Source: CAYLUN01 sp964386865 (GTDB lineage Bacteria; Verrucomicrobiota; Kiritimatiellia; RFP12; UBA1067). Taken from it: DNA of 64,000 nt. Shown here one piece after another: positions 61,879 to 64,000 of this stretch. Numbering within the stretch: the first letter of the stretch is position 1; the number at the start of each line of letters is the position of its first letter. Location of the stretch: positions 62,001 to 126,000 of the forward strand of contig CAYLUN010000006.1 in the NCBI GenBank assembly GCA_964386865.1. Reading direction: 5' to 3'. The notes beneath the pieces are model-generated. The model ran no database searches. It saw nothing but the letters and a program-made list of their open reading frames with translations, and was not told the DNA's origin. A program made the position numbers and the translations under genes.

Positions 61879-63332
61879 CAGTCGCTTTTCCTTTTCATGG
61901 GATTCGGCGTCGGCATCCGGGCGTTCACGTCCTTGCGCCACGCGCAGAGCTTGTCGCGAAGCGCCTTCACTCTGTCGGGCTGTTCTGCGGCGAGGTTCTT
62001 GGCCTCGCCGTCGTCGTCGCGCAGGTTGAAGAGTTCGGCGCTGCCGTCTTCGTACCACTCGATCAGCTTCCAGTCTCCATCGCGCACCGCGCCGCCCGGC
62101 GCGCCGCCCTGGTTTCCGTAGTGCGGGTAGTGCCAGAAGAGCGGGCCGCGCGCCTGCGACTCGCCCTTCAGCAGCGGCACGAGGCTTCTGCCGTCGAGCG
62201 CCACGGCCTGCGGCAGCGGCGCGCCTGCGAGGTCGAGCAGCGTCGGATAAAAGTCGACGCTGCATACCGGCGTATCGCATAGGCTTCCGGGTTGCGTCAC
62301 TCCGGGCGCCCGTATGATCCACGGCTCGCGAATGCCGCCCTCGTAGAGCCAGCCCTTACCGCCTCGCAACGGCACGTTGGAGGTCGGATGGCCCTCGGAG
62401 GTGGAGAGCCCGCCGTTGTCGGAGGTGAAGACCACGACCGTGCGTTCCGCCAGCCCCGCGCGGTCAAGCGCGGCCAGCACGTTCCCGACGGCCTGATCCA
62501 TCGCCTCGACCATGCCTGCGTAGACCGCGTGGTTCTGCACGAGGCGCACCTCCCGTTCGCGCTCGCGGCCCCAGACAGGCTCGACCGGCGTCAGGGTCTT
62601 CGCCTTCGCTTCGTACTTCGCCTTCAGATCCGCGCGGGCCATCAGCGGCGTATGCACCGAGTAGAAGCTCAGGTAGGCGAGAAAGGGCCTCTCGCGGTTG
62701 GCCTCGATGAACGCGACGGTCTCGGTCGCGAGCCGGTCGGGAAGATGCTCGCCAGGAGGCCCGTCGGGCAGGCGCGGGTTGTCGTAGGGTGAGAAGTACT
62801 TCTTGCCGCCGTACGGGCCGCCGCGGTCGCAGCCGCCCTTGTTGATGTCGAAGCCCTGATTCTCCGGCCAGCAGCCCTCGGGGCCCAAGTGCCACTTGCC
62901 CGCGAAGAAGGTGGCGTAGCCAGCCGCTTTGAACGCCTCGGCCAGCGTGGTCTCCTCCAGCGCCAGGCGCTCCTGATACGGCGCGGGCAGGAGCTGGGTG
63001 GGGCGCTTCCACGTGTCCGGCTGGGCCGCGCCGATATAGTCGGTGACGCCGGACCGCTGTGGGTAGCGCCCGGTCATGATGCTCGCCCGCGTCGGCGAGC
63101 AGACCGGACAGGCCGCATAACCGGCTGTGAAGCGCATGCCCTGTTTGGCGAGCCGATCGATATGGGGCGTCTCATAGAACGTGTTGGGGTTGTTTGCGCC
63201 GACATCCATGTAGCCCAGATCGTCCACGAGGAAAAAAACGATGTTCGGTCGAGGATTCGCGACGGGAACCGCCGCAAATACCGGCGCCACCAGGCACCCA
63301 CCGAGCAGAAGCAGCAGAAGACTTGGTTTCAT
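61878..63332 (-). CDS. Secreted sulfatase (formylglycine type), possible lipoprotein
   Basis: This 484-residue sulfatase starts at 63332 after AGGGGG. Residues 1-20 hold a signal peptide with LLLLLLGGCLVAPVFA. It contains LGGC, so a lipoprotein signal (Cys13) is possible; cleavage after VFA is the other option. Core motifs: VDDLGYMDVG (36-45), CSPTR with Cys78 in CPVCSPTRASIMTG, GKWHLG and TSDNGG. It is the upstream gene of a two-gene operon with the GH16 enzyme. It may belong to a subfamily acting on sulfated fucose or galactose polymers, but the subfamily cannot be read by eye. Confidence 0.9.
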   Translation of the reverse strand: MKPSLLLLLLGGCLVAPVFAAVPVANPRPNIVFFLVDDLGYMDVGANNPNTFYETPHIDRLAKQGMRFTAGYAACPVCSPTRASIMTGRYPQRSGVTDYIGAAQPDTWKRPTQLLPAPYQERLALEETTLAEAFKAAGYATFFAGKWHLGPEGCWPENQGFDINKGGCDRGGPYGGKKYFSPYDNPRLPDGPPGEHLPDRLATETVAFIEANRERPFLAYLSFYSVHTPLMARADLKAKYEAKAKTLTPVEPVWGREREREVRLVQNHAVYAGMVEAMDQAVGNVLAALDRAGLAERTVVVFTSDNGGLSTSEGHPTSNVPLRGGKGWLYEGGIREPWIIRAPGVTQPGSLCDTPVCSVDFYPTLLDLAGAPLPQAVALDGRSLVPLLKGESQARGPLFWHYPHYGNQGGAPGGAVRDGDWKLIEWYEDGSAELFNLRDDDGEAKNLAAEQPDRVKALRDKLCAWRKDVNARMPTPNPMKRKSD

Positions 63333-63702
63333 ATGACCCCCTGGTTCAATGCTCGCCAATTGCCGACACAGTATCAGATTCCGAAGCCGCCGCCAAACCG
63401 TTTGCGACTGACCTCGGGTTCAGGACAAACACCCGTCAGCACGCCACACCGAAGGGAAAAAGCGCGCGTCCTTCACCCGCCGTCCATGAAGCGTGAGCCA
63501 GACTAGATGTGCTATTTTGGCTCACTGGGTGATTATGAGCCATTACGACCCACTCCTGGGTCACCTAAATAAGACTTCATTTTGTTCTCCATCAACATCT
63601 TAAATATAGAATCAACAGGCTGGCATGTCCTGTGCTCATGAGTTGTGTGTGATGGGGTCAAGCGGTTCAGCCGACACTCTCATACACCCAAAGGACACAG
63701 CC
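63333..63702. other. Divergent intergenic region before clpB
   Basis: There is no gene in these 370 bp. Two dyads are seen: GTGAGCC/GGCTCAC (63493-63499 and 63519-63525) and the perfect GACCCA/TGGGTC with loop CTCC (63547-63552 and 63557-63562). The stretch from 63560 to 63615 is AT-rich and has TTGTTC (63582-63587) and TATAGA (63605-63610) 17 bp apart, a fair promoter for clpB. No clear CIRCE element was seen. Confidence 0.5.
63582..63610 (+). promoter_or_regulatory. Possible clpB promoter
   Basis: TTGTTC and TATAGA are separated by 17 bp, and the start codon of clpB is 92 bp downstream. Matches are three and four of six positions. The long AT-rich tract in this GC-rich genome supports the choice. 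Confidence 0.4.
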
Positions 63703-64000
63703 ATGACCGACTTGAACAAATGGACCCAGAAAGCCCAAGAGGCGTTGCAGAAGGCCCGCGAGACCGCGATCCGCCTCGCGCACCAGCAGCTCGACACCGA
63801 GCATCTGCTGCTCGCGTTGCTCGACCTTCAGGACGGCCTCGCCGTCTCGCTGCTCCAGCGCCTCGGCGTCGCCGTGCCCCAGCTTCGCGCCCGCGTGGAG
63901 GAGGAGCTGTCGCGCAAGCCGCGCGTCTCCGGAGACACCGAGGAGGGCAAGATCTACGTGACGCAGGCGCTGAACGAGCTGATCGTCCGCGCGGGCGACT
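63703..64000 (+). CDS. clpB: ATP-dependent disaggregase ClpB, N-terminal part (runs off the window)
   Basis: The first 99 residues are visible: MTDLNKWTQKAQEALQKA, then RLAHQQLDTEHLLLALLD, then the second Clp-N repeat with KIYVTQALNELIVRAG. This is the double Clp-N domain of ClpB/ClpA-type AAA+ chaperones; the TEHLLLALL block is characteristic. AAGGA lies 9 nt upstream of the ATG. The remainder, with the two ATPase modules, lies beyond the window end. ClpB dissolves protein aggregates with DnaK, usually heat-shock induced. Confidence 0.9.
   Translation, partial: MTDLNKWTQKAQEALQKARETAIRLAHQQLDTEHLLLALLDLQDGLAVSLLQRLGVAVPQLRARVEEELSRKPRVSGDTEEGKIYVTQALNELIVRAGD

Overview
This is a GC-rich bacterial chromosome window. 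The gene content suggests a member of the PVC superphylum, most likely Kiritimatiellae or a related Verrucomicrobia/Lentisphaerae lineage. The reasons are three formylglycine-type sulfatases among many secreted glycan-active enzymes, very large secreted proteins with lamin-tail, CotH, PA14 and Calx-beta domains, LacI/AraC and GntR/LacI hybrid regulators, and a Hanks-type kinase with a zinc ribbon. The taxonomy is inferred from gene style only. No rRNA or tRNA gene and no CRISPR array was seen.

Layout. 1-9.5 kb: a secreted jelly-roll protein, a GlpM-like membrane protein and a 2655-residue secreted lamin-tail/CotH protein. 9.9-13.1 kb: an NfnA-NfnB pair (ferredoxin/NAD(P) electron transfer) and a hemolysin III family protein. 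13.2-24.2 kb: a long minus-strand run. In transcription order it encodes two TPR proteins, ExbB, two ExbD proteins, a membrane-anchored toroid protein in the position of TonB, a LolC/E-type permease, LolD, NfeD and an SPFH protein. 24.5-25.8 kb: a divergent membrane-anchored coiled-coil protein, a 59-residue lipoprotein too short for routine calling, and a clear rho-independent terminator. 25.8-63.3 kb: a glycan-use region holding a ROK kinase, a GH106-like rhamnosidase, a decayed WbsX-like gene, a sugar isomerase homologue with a signal peptide, a XylR-type regulator, three sulfatases, a caspase-fold protein, an FAD oxidoreductase, a GntR-type regulator with a sodium/solute symporter, a DUF5060 protein, an esterase, a BNR-4 protein, a candidate polysaccharide lyase, a GH5-like enzyme and a GH16 laminarinase-like enzyme. 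63.7 kb to the end: the start of clpB.

Together the glycan genes suggest growth on sulfated, rhamnose- or fucose-containing polysaccharides. Secreted lyases and hydrolases would cut the chains, sulfatases would remove sulfate, a symporter would import the products, and a kinase would phosphorylate the sugars. The ExbB/ExbD/toroid/TPR operon could energise an envelope process; that is inference.

The most unusual signal is not a gene. Most larger gaps hold inverted repeats built from short reiterated words, and each family has its own vocabulary: TTAG words, CGTTGA words, GAATTC/CCAGAAG words, GATCGG and GGTCGGA words, and a GC-rich GGGACGGC family. Copies of at least two families lie in frame inside enzyme genes (27.6 kb and 58.8 kb), and one lies between the ribosome binding site and the signal peptide of a sulfatase (37.1 kb). 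This looks like a set of small mobile or self-propagating elements that shape both intergenic and protein sequence.
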